Source: Brachyhypopomus gauderio (Eukaryota; Chordata; Actinopteri; Gymnotiformes; Hypopomidae). Taken from it: 64,000 bases of DNA. This document shows positions 13,500-26,131 of this stretch, one piece after another. The stretch lies in NCBI RefSeq assembly GCF_052324685.1, contig NC_135221.1, forward strand, positions 5,571,739-5,635,738, written 5' to 3'. The translations under genes and the position numbers were made by a program. Within the stretch, counting starts at the first letter, position 1, and each line of letters opens with the position of its first letter. The notes below the pieces were generated by a model. That model made no database searches, was not told the origin of the DNA, and worked only from the letters and a program-made list of their open reading frames with translations.

Positions 13500-14160
13500 C
13501 GTTTTTAGCTGCTCAGATTCAAGATGTAAACTTATTTAATATCCTCCTCCCTGTTGCCAAATATCATAATTTCTGTCATGCAGTTATTAATGCACTCCAA
13601 ACATACACGGTGTGTGTCTATTGGGCTGTAAACATATGCTAAGAAAGCCACGTATTTCTGTGCATCATATGCATCACTGGGGTAGGATATATAGGTTGAA
13701 TTAAAGCGGATCCAGAATTGACCCTTGGGGAATTCCACATTACAGCTATCCAATCATATTGGATTGATATTCATAACTCAAACTGTCTAATAAAATTCAG
13801 CCCGTTTAAGGACGGTTCCAGGTAGTCCTACCCAACATCCCTCTAATTTCCCCTCTGTTATATGCAGTGTTAAATGAAGGACTAAGATCTAGTGATAGTC
13901 ATTTTACCAGGCTGTTTTCAGAAGTACATCATTTAGTACCTTTAGGAAGGTAGAGTCAGAATCCTGTATGGAACAAATATAACTTAAATGATATAGTGGT
14001 GTATAATTATGATACTTCGAAAAGGAAGATTTCAGACAGGCGTCTAAATAGAGGAGCAGTCAGAGTTGCTGTTTTTGAGAAAATATTAATGAGGAGTGAA
14101 CCATTAACTGCTTGCAGATCAGCAGCAAAATAGTTTCAGAAGTCGGTTGGTAACGCACCA
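13500..14160 (-). mobile_element. Decayed LINE fragment (L2-like reverse transcriptase)
   Basis: In the minus-strand frames, broken by stops and frameshifts, the order of motifs is that of an L2/CR1-type reverse transcriptase. First comes a STFLKVLNDVLL helix segment (about 13950). It is followed by ILVLHLT, a remnant of the LDLSAAFDT catalytic motif. Then comes the motif-B remnant GIPQGSILDPLLFNLYILP near 13740-13680, and a C-terminal TEIMIFG. It is clearly dead. It may extend to about 14680, where a 102-codon minus-strand frame is open but not recognised. Confidence 0.65.
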
Positions 14161-16399
14161 AGAGAACATGTAGATGGTTTATGTGAATGGGAAGTACTCA
14201 AGTCCAATGTCTCTGATTTAATTGAGAAAACAAAAGTAAATGTAAATCATTACATTTGCCAGTGGAGAGAAAATCCTTGGGGCATAGCTTAGCTTACATT
14301 ATAAATAGATTGCAGGTATTGTTTATGTTCCTGTTAATGAGCCAAGAGATGGAAGGAGTTAATGGTCTTAAGTCTTCTTTGTCTCTTCCAGCACAATATC
14401 GTCCATGAGATTTAAAAATTGAACATATGACATTGAAAAGTCTGAACATATGAATGAAGACACAGCTAATGCCTTCAGAATCTCGTCACATGTACACATA
14501 TTTATGCATATTTTATGAACAAAAGTAAAGCTGGCTTGAGAATCCAGAGACATCAATATATCAAAGGAAACAAACGTCATCAGAGCAATGTCTTTAACAA
14601 CAAGGTTAGAAATGTCAAGTCCCTTAGTAATGATCCACAGGGTGAGCATGACGTTGTGTAGGTTCACCACGACCAAAATAATCTAATAAAGTAGAATGTT
14701 TGACATCATTTTCCTCAGCATTATCTACATGAATGTTACACGGCCATAAAACAGAGGCAACTGACTATATTTCAGTTATCAGTGAACTTTGCACAGTATT
14801 TTGAAAGTCTGTAAATTATTAAAAATAGGATTCTTGGAGCACAATAAAACAGGTATTTCAAATTAAAGAAAAAATATGAAGTGAAATCTCAATGTACTAG
14901 AATGTCTCAATAAACCACACCACCCGTCTTACCAGTGCGGCCTAAAAAGGATCTAGACTGAAAATGCTAATAATGCTTCTTCTCGAAAGCTTTATGAAGC
15001 TTTGAGCAGAACGTACTGTTTAAGGAGGGATTTGTAATGCATACGGGCATCGGTGATGAATAAAGCCACTGTTGCTGTGAAATCCCTCTCAAGCTACTTC
15101 AGTTTCCATAGCAACAGGGATTATATTACAGCTTTACAACCGCTTCTACTGAAGACATTTCAGTGGCAATATAGAAACTAAACTATAAATGATCAGACAG
15201 AAAAAAGAAACATTTAATTTCTTTTGCCAAGGAGCTTTTAACAGCTAGCATACAGCATCAAAAACATAGAAAAAAAAAAACATTTATGCTGCTCATAATT
15301 CATTCGATGTGTTGTCTCAGAAAATGCCCCAACTCGTGACTTACTTCTCTAGAACAGAGTTCTAGGGTTCCTGTAACAGGCTGCTAGTAAAGGCACAGAT
15401 GTGATAGGATCCAACAAGACGACACGTCAGCAGAGTGACGTCACACCAGGGCCGGATTGCTGTAGATGGGTATGGACAGTTTTGTCCAGGGGCGACAGCC
15501 CCACATACTGCAGTGAACTCAGTAATGCACGCAGAAAATGGAGCGTCCCAGTTAACCCCATCCTAGTCCGCCCCATCCTTCTGGGATTATATTACACAGT
15601 TTCCTCATTTACCACTGAGGGAATTGGAGTGGAACAAACCCTGCCTATTGGCCATCTGGGAGTGAGACGCTCCCTGCTCATAGCAGCACAGCCATTTGCC
15701 AATCAGAGAAGTGCGTGGGGAAGGGTGGGGGGGGCTCTTCCTTTGGGCTCCCCTACCCTGCCTGCTCCGACAGCATTTTATACTGGCTTCAGACAAAGAC
15801 AATGCCGGCTCAGTCACAAAATATCTCAGCAGTGTGGACAGAACTGCCCAAGTGGACCGATCTACGTCTTGAAGTGACTTCAGTACTCTTCCATCATGGT
15901 ATCACACCAGTATTGCTGTAAATTAGTGGATATATCCTTAAAGCATCCACAAATGCTCTACAATCTAATTCTAGGGGAAAAACTAATCCTGAATGAAGCA
16001 TTTAAATCTTCAGGTTTTAGATTAAAAGATGCAATCAACCAGCATGGAACAAGGTATACAAGAATAAGACTGATCGTACAATAATGCACTGTGCCTATCA
16101 GAGTGCTGTAATAATAGTGACCACATCACTAGCAGCACATTACCGAGAATAACCTCGTACACTAATGGGACTGAATGTTCAATAATGGTAAAATATGCAA
16201 GCCCCCCCCCCCCCCCCCTCCTTGAGTCACACTAATGTGTTTTGTGAATAAATACATATTCGTACCACTGAGCTTGTACAGCGGTCCTTAAGGAACACGA
16301 GCCTTATTGCTGAGACAACAGACATTGACTAGCACACACACGCGTTCTCGCACACGGATACAAGAGAAAACATTGCGACAACTAAAACAAACCCCTTGC
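14161..16399. other. mtus1 intron, no recognised gene
   Basis: Mostly AT-rich. The stretch 15430-15860 is GC-richer and holds a 158-codon plus-strand open frame without recognisable domains; it may be an old transposon. A 17-base C run lies at 16202-16218. Confidence 0.4.
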
Positions 16400-16579
16400 C
16401 TGGTTTCGCATGGCTGGTGGAGGCCAAGGGGCTTCTGGTCCGTGTTCGTGTTTTCACTGGCAGTTTTGAGGCTGGAAGAAGTGGATGGGCAGTAGTTCTG
16501 TGCCTGGGATGTGCTGCCCCAGGTGCTGCCCCAGGTGCCACAGCTCCCGAATCCTCAGTAAGGTGCATTTTCAAATTAC
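16400..16579 (-). CDS. mtus1: mtus1 middle exon with a GC donor
   Basis: This 180-nt exon enters in phase 1 (acceptor TGCTTTTTAG at 16580) and leaves in phase 1. Its donor is CAG|GCAAGG, a textbook GC-AG splice site; no GT donor is available at this position. The product is basic and low-complexity, with an SKLPVKTRTRTRSPLAS stretch resembling the Arg/Ser/Pro-rich segment just before the human coiled coil. Phase agreement with both neighbours supports the call, but similarity is weak, so this is the least certain exon of the long isoform. Confidence 0.6.
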
Positions 16580-17877
16580 CTAAAAAGCAAGGGGAGTTTT
16601 GCATTAGTTATACTGCAAAGCGACCAACCTTTTCAGGGGTCCGTCAAGTAAATAGAAGTAAACAATCACATTCTGCAGTTTTACAACATGAGATGCTAAA
16701 TCCAAACGGTATAGGTCAAAGGTAGAAGATTTGGAACCAGTTCAAGATTACAGAAAATCTTTATTCCCTGGTTCTTCTCTTAGACCTGCTTGCTGTTCAG
16801 CGGTGACCTTCTCAGAGAGACTCTTCTTTTCTTCTCTAGCTACAAAACCATAACGACCAGCAGTAAAGGGAGTGGCTCGCTTCTATTAAACTTCCAAGAG
16901 GTAAAAAGGTGCATCTGTATCCTCTGTTGGGCCTTTGGGAACATGACATAAGCTTTGGTCATTAGAAACAGGAAAGACTCCTTTGACAACAGTACAGAGC
17001 ATCCGCCTCCTAATGGTGAAGATGAGAATTGCAGCCAGACCAACACATGACCTTCTTGCCAAATGATTGTTTACCTCTGGTATCCAGCACTCTAAACTTA
17101 ACATGTGCAAAATATTTGCTGTAATTTGGGGGCACCCAGGTCTACATAGGATGTTATTCTTCTATTTAAATACAGCATTATTTCACAGCCAGTATGGAGA
17201 AAATTGAGAGTATTAAACTAATGACTGCATTTACCAACGTGACCTTATCTGCACATTGTACCCCACTGTAATCTGCAGAACTCCAACAGAAACCAGCTGC
17301 TCATTATGGTAAAATAATTTAGGAGGTAGAAAAGTCCAGCTTCTTCTTCCCTGGATGGTGGCAGAAACATACATGATTGTCCCATCTTAACAGATTTCTT
17401 ACATGCTGACAAAATGCGCAGTGAAGTTTATAGTCACTTAAAACCTAGTGCACATTTTTAGAGCACAGAACACTTGCTTAAAAAAAATATTTGAAGACTT
17501 CCAGGAAGATTCTCCAATCTTAAATGGTGTAAATGGTGATCATTTGTTGAGTAATAAGTGTGAGAGGTACCTACTACATAACCACAATGTTTTTTTTTTT
17601 TTTTGTGGACAATGATTACCAGCAGCTGCTGAATAAAGTTAAGATCTGGCAACATTCAGTTTGTTTAGGTAAAGACTTACTAATGTACGTCCTGCACGAA
17701 CAGAAGCAGGAAAAAACAAAGTTCATTATGCCCTAAAAAGTACTATAAACTTCCAACAGCCAAACAAAACAATGTAACATGAGGATTATGTTTTCCTAAG
17801 CACCCTATCTAGGGTATAAACTGAAACAGACAGACCTGGCAAAAGCGATCCTTTCCGGAGCAAACCCATATCCTTAC

Positions 17878-18106
17878 CTTGACTCATGCCCCGTTTGCTC
17901 CCCGGGGAAGGCATGTCTGTGGCGATGCTTCCACGTCTCCCCGCCGGGCCCACCTTGGGCTTTGATGCCGTCGGCGGTGGTCGAAGGTTCGCAGCTGGAG
18001 CTCGTGCGGCTGGGGCGCCTCCCGTCCTGGAAGCCGATGGCGGGACGCCGGGTCTGCCTCGGCCCCCGTCGCACGCCGCCGTCCTTGCCGGTCGGGACGG
18101 GTCCGC
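17878..18106 (-). CDS. mtus1: mtus1 middle exon
   Basis: This exon has 76 codons plus one base. The acceptor is CTCTTGCAG before 18106 and the donor is CAAG|GTAAGG at 17878. It enters in phase 0 directly from the large exon. The sequence is Ala/Pro/Arg-rich and GC-rich, with the recognisable patch SKPKVGPAGRRGS that corresponds to the KAKVGPP patch in mammalian MTUS1. It carries several SP and RxxS-type sites typical of the disordered region. The open frame also continues upstream of the acceptor to an ATG near 18193. That extension is not needed and is probably intronic. Confidence 0.75.
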
Positions 18107-18864
18107 CTGCAAGAGGACGAGCCCTTCAGCGTCGCTGCCCCACGTGAACGGGCTGAAGGTGGAGTGGGCCGCCCTCACTATGGTGCCGGCCATAGCGGAG
18201 TTGGAGTGTGAGCAGGGCTTGCTTGGAAGTCAAGCCGCTATTGTACTTCAGTTCTCCTGGGAATTTGGAGGTCTCTGCCTGCCAAGTCCCCCTCCCCCCC
18301 CCCCCCCCTCCTCACCACCTCCCCCATCCACCCCCAACTCTATAAACACAGTAAACGTGTACACATGGAATATATTTTCTAGAGTTTCTGAGCCGCAAGG
18401 CCATATTCAAAGCAGTGATTAAAGCAATTCAAAGCACCAGTATGACAGTCTGGCCCTCGCTTTGCCTTTGCTGCTTGGATATTGCAGAGCCAAAAAATTT
18501 AATTTGAATTTTTACCATTTATGTTCAATTATGCAAGAACAAAAAGGTAGGATTTCTGAGAATCTGTTTTAAATTCTCAAAACTACAGAACTTTACCAGA
18601 TGCTTCTGCTACTTGGTACAATCCGATACTCTATATGCAACAGAACCAGACTGCAAGTAGCTTCAAGACACCTGAGACATTACCTGAATTAGAAATGGAT
18701 ACCGCAGCTGTCACTTTAAGACTGACAAGTTTGTACACTGTTACACTGGCAGTTTGTACAGGCACAAAAGTCATCTCTGTTCATCTCTACAGCGAGACAC
18801 ACACGAACAGAAAAATGCAGCATACGTTTATTTAGCAGATTTTCTGCCTCGGATTTTTACTCAC

Positions 18865-20340
18865 TTTCAGACTGGGTTTCTGAGGTTTCCCACGCATGTC
18901 GAGTGACTCCGTGAAGCCTTTGTCTTCTTTAGAAAAAGCATTTCTGTCCGTTAGCTTGGCTATCCCAGATTGATTCGGCACTACAGATGAGGTTTTTGCG
19001 GTGGTTAAGCCGTTTAAGGTCCTGCTGCCCTGTGTGTCTCCTTCACTAGGTTCGACCCTAGTAGTTCGAGGTGAGTAGCACGTCTCAGACTGCGTGCGAG
19101 GCCGAGACCTTGGGACGACTTCTTCTTGGTGAGAAATTGAGCGGATTCTTCTGATTGCGGTGGTTTGACCCCTCTTAAAGCTACTGCAGGGAGGTACGAC
19201 AGGGGAGTTGCAGGAGACTGTGGAGGTAGACGTGGTAAGAGATGACTTGCGTTGCACGGAGCTGGAGGTCTTTGTTGCTCGGTTCTTGGTGGCTTGGCGT
19301 GTGATGTTTGATGAAGTCTTCACAACTCCCACACCTGATGACTTTAAGCCACTTGCAGTTCTTGCCATAATTTTAGATTTTACATTACTCAAGTCAGGCT
19401 TGTCAAACTTTTTGACCTCTAACTTGCTTTTGATTGGTGCAGTCAATGGTGTTTTGGGATTCAGAGAGACAGAACTTTGCTGGTCTTTGCAGGTGTGGGA
19501 CAGAGGACTACCCAGATCGTTCTGACCTTTCCTACAAGGAGAGTTTGAGAGTGACTGATAGACAATGGTTTTGGAGGCCAAAGACTGAACAGGAGTAGAA
19601 GTTTGGACATCATCGTTTATGTCCAATTCCTCAGAGGTGTGAAGATGGAATGTCTTTCCTCCAGCTGGTGTGGAGTGAGTGGACCCATTGGTTCTGAGTG
19701 ATATCTGCTGACCCTCTGAATTACGTCTGTTACAATGAACTGGTGTGACACCTTCAGGTCGATCTGTGCTTGTAACCAGGTGTGAAGACCTGCGATCTGC
19801 AGTCCCTTTCAGAGAAACAAAAGAACCTAATGGTGACTGGAAAACGTCCTCCTCCATGATGAACGTGTGATTGCATGGCTGGATGAAAGTGACCCCCAAT
19901 TCCTCATGCTTGGCATCTTCCCCTGAAGTACTGACCTTGCTATTAACAAGTCCCTCACAGACATCAGGTAGCGAACCACGGACCAAGCCAGCCTCTGAAT
20001 GCAAATCTGCCATTTTGGTTACGTTCTCAAGGGAAGCCACTTCACTGAAATAGACCTCGACCATGTTCACATCGGCGGGGCTAGCTGTGCTGCTATGAAT
20101 CAATCTACCGTTGGTGCTCGGGGAATCGGGGGAAGAGTCAGAAGAGCCACCGATGCCGTTACCATTTTGGTCTTCCACAGAGAACGTGAGACGCATGGCC
20201 CTGCGGAGTTCTTCCATGCCTTTGGCGGTTTAATCAGACGTGAACGTCTGTACCTCCGTTCTCTTTTTGCTTCTGTCCTAGTTGGCCCGTCGCCACGTCT
20301 AGCCAACGAGTACAGAGAAACTTCAGCCAAGAGGACGCAC
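18865..20340 (-). CDS. mtus1: mtus1 large N-terminal exon (long ATIP3-like isoform)
   Basis: The ATG is at 20217, giving 451 codons up to the donor CTGAAA|GTGAGT at 18865. The open frame runs 10 codons into the intron, so the stop at 18832 is not used. The acceptor is the pyrimidine-rich tract ending CTCTCAG at 20341, leaving a short 5' leader in the exon. The protein is Ser/Thr/Pro-rich, low-complexity and basic, as expected for the microtubule-binding half of ATIP3. It has no membrane segment or catalytic domain. The patch KKFDKPDLSNVKSKIMARTA near residue 280 matches the conserved NVKAKVMSRA region of mammalian ATIP3. The exon is much shorter than its human counterpart, as expected for a fast-evolving disordered region. 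An upstream start in another exon cannot be excluded. Confidence 0.85.
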
Positions 20341-22935
20341 CTGAGAGAGGAGAAGAGGCACGAGATGATCAAACCGTGCACATCTTGACCCCAACTGAAA
20401 CATGTTACCGTTTAGTCTTACAGCAACTCAAACAGTTAATCCCACACAAAACGTAGCAAGACGTGACTGTTAGGTTATAGGACACAGAGAGAATACACAA
20501 GACAAACAAACAAACAAAAAGGTACCATCAATTTCTTGGTAATGGCTAACTAGACACTTACTGTCTTAATGTTTCACAATCCATTTAGGTGCACTACCTT
20601 TCCAATAATGAGAACATGATATCCTACTGAATTTTTTATGTCACCTGGAACAACATTCAAACTGTTCAACTAGCAGAGTTTGACCATAATGCTTTTCACC
20701 AACAGTCGATATCTCCATTTGACCCGACTTTCTAGAAAGGCCTTAAGAAATACTTGAAGCATGAGTTCCTGATTAACTGTAGCCATGGCCAGTGTCCAAC
20801 TACAATATTCAAAGTAATTAAACATTACCCAAACAACACCATTCATAGGGCTGAGGAGGAACCAGAAACCAATCGGACTGTTTCATGCAGTACATTTCAA
20901 GCATATATACGTAATGGAATGTAACAGAAAACCTCCTGCAGAGGGATCAGAGTGAACGCTTGTTGATCAGTTTAAATCCCTGATAGGCACTGCAGACAGG
21001 AGGACAAGGCCCATCTCTAAACAAAAAGGCTCACTGTGGCATAGCTAGAATATGGTTTCGAAATCAACATACCTACACTCAAAAAACCTGAAACTTGCTT
21101 TTAAATCAAACCATATTGCACTCAACCAGAGAGGCTTTAGGATAATTTAATAAAATTACATTAACCAAGTACACTCGGCAAATGTTAAATAAACGATACG
21201 TGCTGGAAGAGTGTGGAAAATTTCAGCTTAAACTGTCATCAGATTTAATGTTATGCCTGTTTAAGCAATGATCACTGTAACAGCCCACAGGGGTAAAAAA
21301 AAAGAAAAAAAGCTCAGCATGAACTGTTTGAAGTGCTGGAAGAAAGACTCACCACTGCACTCGTGTCAGGTTGAATCAGAATCGAAGGGAGTTTACAAAC
21401 GGCAGCGAGATCTCTGTTGCAGAGCCTCTTACTGGAACGAACTGAAGCAATGCTAAGACCAAAGACTACCATAATATAACGACAAGAGTCCATCAAAACG
21501 CTTTGTTCAGGGCAGATACCTAATGAAGATGCTGTATTAGAGTTCATACAATTTTACAACAACATTAGCACTGCATTAGCAAATGTTTTAGTCTAGGTTG
21601 AGAAAGAGGGAGGTTCAAACAGGAGAGAACATTCGACACCAAGCAAGGGTGGTCTGAATGAGTTTCTGAAGGAGTTGCATTAAATTGCAGATGGTTAATT
21701 ATGCCTAGCTCTAGGGCTGGGATTGCCTCTCCAAGGGTCTAAATGTCTGCTGAATCTGTGTAGTGTTACATACTTCATGTGATGGAAACTTTATGCTCTA
21801 CCAGTTAGGCTAATCAATCTTTACGCATGAATAGAACACCCTGACACTGGTTTGTTTGCAAGTAAAGGTCCAATGCTAATACAGAAGTATGATGTTAACA
21901 CCCAGATAATCTCTGGGAGGAAATACTTTACAACTAACCTAGTAAGGGGAAAATGTATCGACCGACATAAGTCTAGAAATTCTTCTGCCCTGAGCCTAAT
22001 GAAATTGTTAGTGACCTCTGTGCTAGAATTAAAAAGTGGGAAATTGGTGAAGAAACCTTGTTAGGAAGCAAATAAGATCAACAGTTATACACCCCTCACT
22101 GCAATAATTCAAAGCAGTTTACCACCTTACATAATTCCAGCACAACTTGCATGGAGTCACACACTTGTGACCGTGCAAATGAGTTAAGGCTTATTTTCCT
22201 CCGCTAAAAATCGCCTCATCTGTATGAGCCCTTTCCTCATCTTAACCACACTAGAAAAATGTCTAATTCCCCAGTCTCCTGACAAAGTAAAAGGTTACCT
22301 TGGGAACAGGCAGTCAATTGCAGCAGGACCCCCCCCCCCCCAAATTAGTTGCTAAAAAACCAACCACCTCTCTGTTACCATGCCACCACAAAACGTTCAC
22401 CGACGGCCATATCCCAGGACGCCTCTACTGGCATATGTACACAAACATAAAAATGACAAAAATGATCAGCCAAGTTCTGACACTGAGCTTATTTTTGTCA
22501 AAGGGGTCCTAAAGACACATTAGGCAAGGGCTGCTCCTGTCTACCGAGAGTTTATTCACACAGAACCTGTAATAAAGAGCACAATGGTTCCTCTGTCCAC
22601 AGCATAGCACAGACAACTAGAATAATAAATGACATAATAAAGATCTCGGTTCCAATGACACATTTTCATGCCATAATATAAATCTGATGCCTTACGTAAC
22701 ACAGGCACATGTGAAGAGATTGAGAGTAGAAGAGAAGATTTAATCCTTCTTCCATTGTTATTTAAACCACTCCATGAACATGCTGTTAAATACCCAAGTC
22801 TTGAAATATACAGTTTGATGAGAACTGTCTTACTGATTTAGGTAAAAAACAACTTTTCTGCTAGTTAGTAATTCTCTATATATCCCAGTAACAACTTCAA
22901 AGCCAAGTTATGCAGCAAAAAGAGCCGAGACCTAC
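20341..22935. other. mtus1 intron, no recognised gene
   Basis: AT-rich intronic sequence with a 12-base C run at 22329-22340. No exon, RNA gene or transposon is recognised. Confidence 0.5.
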
Positions 22936-23260
22936 CTATCAGAGTGCTTCCATGTCTGCCCTGCGCATCTCCTCGTGGTCTTGTGTTCACCCACCTCGCA
23001 CTCTTCCCTGACTCAGGGAAGCTCTTTCTGAATCAATCCCATTAGTTCTGCAGCAAGCGCACTCCGGGACTACACGGACCACTCAGGACCGAGCATCAGA
23101 AGGCTGACAGCCACGCTTCTCCTGCAGATACACTCATCCATCAGCCCGGCACAAACTCCACCCTGCAGAGAGCGTCCGCTGGACGTCCCGGGCTCGCGGT
23201 GAGGGTTCCTTACCTAGCGAAGAGTCACACACGCCCGCCGTGATGGTCCGTCAGTACGGC
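22936..23260 (-). promoter_or_regulatory. CpG-rich block with candidate mtus1 5' untranslated exon(s)
   Basis: Two minus-strand donors are present: CTAG|GTAAGG ending at 23214 and GATAG|GTAGGT ending at 22936. Both sit in or beside a GC-rich, CpG-containing block. Either could splice to the acceptor at 20341 that precedes the mtus1 long-form ATG. No coding frame is convincing, so these would be 5' untranslated alternative first exons. A GT microsatellite lies just upstream at about 23581-23612. Confidence 0.4.
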
Positions 23261-23580
23261 TGTACGCGGGCACACAAACACACACACACACTGCTTGTTC
23301 CAGCACTCCTTTACACATGGCATGCAGTTCAAGGTCCAGATAGAGCCCACACCAAGTTCCAGGGCAAAGTTTACTCAGGGAGAGCTACTGGTTACCTTAT
23401 CCCTACCAACTCCCTGCACAGGGAGGAGGGGCCTGGGAGCACCAGACCAAGTGCCGCATTCGCTGTCACCAGGCAACCAAAGCCCTCCTTTTATGAGAGA
23501 GTTCCGAACAGCCAGCTTTTTTGTAAAGGCCTGAAACTGAGACCAGTCATCCGTGTGCATGTGTACACGCGTGTGTGTGC

Positions 23581-23612
23581 GCGCGTGTGTGTGTGTGTGT
23601 GTGTGTGTGTGT
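23581..23612. repeat. (GT)n microsatellite
   Basis: GC/GT-alternating run grading into a pure GT repeat just upstream of the 23.2-kb CpG block. Confidence 0.9.
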
Positions 23613-24546
23613 AAGCTCACCCTAAGTTTTTAATCTTTAGAATCCTGGATTAGCTTGATAAAATAGAAGAATTTATAGTGAATACAGCAATCATTCAGCA
23701 TGAGAACCTACATGTAGGCTCAGTCTGTACAGAAAATGCCTCCATGAAAATACACCACACGTAGGTGTGTAGCATGCACACACCACCTCGGGTGGTGTCA
23801 CTTCTGGGTCAGAGGGCATGAACTAGCTGTGACTAGGACTCTATTGACCTTAAGAACCTGGTTCTATTCCTGATGAACCCATATTAAGCAATAGTGACCA
23901 AACAGAAAAAAAACTAAGAAATATTTATAGAACAAATAACCAAGAGGTGGAAAATTACCTGGATTAATGATCTAAACACTGTCCAAATGCACGTCAAACA
24001 TAATCAAAACCACTATTATTATGATTAAACTCACCAGTGCGTCTTAAGGCTCAGACAACCGTCAAGCTAGCCTGTGAAGGAAGGAGTGATTTGGAATGGA
24101 ATGATAAGACCTGCAGCTGTGTGCGAGTTGAAGACTGGGATGCACACAAGCACATATAGTATTTCACATGTAACCAGTGATTACAGCCATCATGATGATA
24201 GGTACCAAGGCCAAATCTCTACTGAGATTAGGCTGCATCTGAAATTATTGTTTACCTGGAAGACTGCAGGAACATGTCAGTATGACTGAATAGTTCCAAT
24301 GAACACATCCCACATTCTAAATAAACCTTACAAACAGGAATTCATATAATTAGCATTCATTTCTGCCAATTTCTGTCATGTACTCTTTTAAAATTATTGT
24401 TGGTTTTTTTTTTTTTTTTTTTTAAAGGAAGGCAGTTCAACTGAAACATTTCTCAGCATTCAGCCTAACTGTAGAAACATGAAATGGGATAGAAGAACTT
24501 CAATAATGAGAAATAATACACGTGAGTAATGTGAACACAGCGTCAT

Positions 24547-24741
24547 TACATTTACGGCATTTGGCAGACGCCCTTATCCAGAGCGACTTACATTTTTATC
24601 TCATTTTTATACAAGTGAGCAATTGAGGGTTAAGGGCCTTGCTCAGGGGCACCTCAGTCATGTCCTCAGGTCTGGGAATCGAACCCACGACCTTCTGGTC
24701 ACAAGACCAGTTCCCTACCACCAGGCCATGACTGCCCTGCC
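24547..24741 (-). mobile_element. tRNA-derived SINE with L2-type tail
   Basis: Read on the minus strand, it has a tRNA-like head containing an A-box-like TGGCCTGGTGG and a B box GGTTCGATTCC (24675-24685). A conserved CCTGAGCAAGGCCCTTAACCC segment follows, and then the tail TAAGTCGCTCTGGATAAG at the 24.55-kb end. CGTCAT flanks both sides (24541-24546 and 24742-24747), a probable target duplication. The tail is nearly identical to the 3' end of the LINE fragment at 35031-35078. The family resembles V-SINE/HE1-type fish SINEs. Confidence 0.8.
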
Positions 24742-24747
24742 CGTCAT

Positions 24748-26004
24748 CTCTGTCATGTGCTCTTTCTCAAGCAAAGTAAAGTAAAATATCAACAAAACTG
24801 TGAATCTAGTTACAAAAGTGTGAGTGGGTTGAAGCTAAACACTTTGGGGTCCCTAAAAAACATGCCTAAACTTCCATGAAGATGTCAGACTTAGCAGGTC
24901 AAGTCACAGCAGACCAGACCTATCCTGCCCTTCACCGCTGAAAGAGAAAAGTAGTGATTCATGCAGAGTTACACAAAAATGACCACTCCGTTATTGCGAC
25001 GGACTGAGACCACCAGATTCTGCTTATGGCCGTTCCAAGCTCCAGCAAGCCGGTTAAGAACCATACGAACACCAGCTGACCCCTTTCCCGACCTCAAGTA
25101 CACCAGGAAAGTGCACACCGGGCTTTTGAACTTAAGGGGAGACGCGGCTTGAGGAAAGGAGACCGTTCTGAAGGGAGAGGCAGGAGGGGTGAAGACAACT
25201 TTGGATGGCCTAATTTACGTCCAGTTACTTGTTCACTTTCAGCTCCTATTTCTCATGAGGTCACGTTTCACCATGAGGCAGTTTCTTGAATCCTGACAGG
25301 CAAATAGCTTTTCTTTTGTAGCACCGGACTTACACACATCAGGAGGCTATCTACATATCCTTCCTTTCTTTATGTAGAGGGGCTACACACAGTTGTAAAT
25401 CTATAGTGGGTAATGTGTAGGGAGAATGAGTAATTCAATACAGTGGGACAAGATAATAATTAAACATGTACTGTTCAACTGCTTTCCCAGTATGAATTCA
25501 GAACCTTTAATAAATATCTTCAGATCAGTGTAAGCAAAATGCAAAATTCACCAGCTTTGCTAAACGCATGAAACGCGGTTGTACACACATAATTGTGATC
25601 TCGTTTATCTACACGCTGACTGGAGCTTATAGGTAAAGGTGTTAAGGCCCAAACACGGTACAGTAGCTGAACTCCGAACATTTCTGGTGTTCAGCAGTTA
25701 TCGGGTTAAATTTTAAAGTGAGGGGGCATCACTTAAACGTGCTAGAGCAACGTTAGACAACTTGCCTGGAACTCACGGCATTTTCAAAAAGAATAACGAC
25801 CGGTGCATAATTACTAAGCGAAATTATCAAACCAAACAAACAATAATGGCAGACTTCTTATATCACGACTGCATCCACTGTGTAACATTTTCTTACACCA
25901 TAGCATCTAAAGACGGGTTTATTCCAGCCTACCAGACCAACAGCAGCAACTTCCGTAACTATCACAAACTATCTCAAGCGTGACTGCTAAAATATTCATC
26001 TCAC
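24748..26004. other. mtus1 intron near the distal promoter
   Basis: No exon or transposon is recognised. Composition is ordinary until the CpG rise at about 26.0 kb. Confidence 0.45.
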
Positions 26005-26110
26005 CTGATGAACACAACGTGTCCTCGCAGCAGGCACGCGCTCCATGCCTTCTTCACCTGAGCAAGTAATGACGTCACGTTCTGGGCGCGCGCCCGCGTG
26101 CAGCCGCAGG
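26005..26110 (-). promoter_or_regulatory. Likely mtus1 distal first exon and promoter with a full CRE
   Basis: Reading the minus strand, a GC-rich exon-like stretch ends at CATCAG|GTGAGA (26005), a strong donor. The palindrome TGACGTCA (26070-26077), a perfect CREB/ATF site, lies within it, followed by CpG-rich GGGCGCGCGCCCGCG at about 26083-26098. The DNA transposon begins only about 20 bp further upstream, so it sits directly against this promoter. Assignment to mtus1 is by strand and position. Confidence 0.45.
26070..26077. promoter_or_regulatory. Perfect cAMP-response element TGACGTCA
   Basis: Eight-base palindromic CREB/ATF consensus in the CpG-rich stretch at the 5' end of mtus1. The same octamer occurs in each LTR of the element at 52.5-54.9 kb. 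Confidence 0.5.
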
Positions 26111-26131
26111 CCTGCTGTCAGATACTCATAT

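Larger units (their letters stand above)
1..26110 (-). other. mtus1: mtus1 gene, 5' two thirds (runs off the left edge)
   Basis: Microtubule-associated scaffold protein 1 (ATIP family), a coiled-coil microtubule-binding protein. The coding exons of the long isoform, in transcript order, are 20217-18865, 18106-17878, 16579-16400, 6470-6259 and 2924-2858. Phases agree at every junction (0, 1, 1, 0), and the last exon leaves phase 1. The protein shows the conserved FDKPDLSNVKSKIMARTA and KPKVGPAG patches and the FEAIAVVVQNLYAE motif that opens the coiled coil. The remaining coiled-coil exons were not found in 1-2857 and must lie further left. Internal first exons are listed separately. MTUS2 is the main alternative; the ATIP1-type exon at 10.6 kb and fgl1/asah1 next door make mtus1 much more likely. 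Confidence 0.9.

Noticed and set aside
15401-15877. 158-codon plus-strand open frame in an mtus1 intron
   Set aside because: No recognisable domain or splice context. The region is GC-richer and may be an old transposon, but clear inverted ends were not found.
17786-18193. ATG at 18193 as an additional mtus1 first exon
   Set aside because: A good acceptor at 18107 with matching phase from the large exon explains the frame better. The upstream extension is not similar to any known MTUS1 N-terminus.
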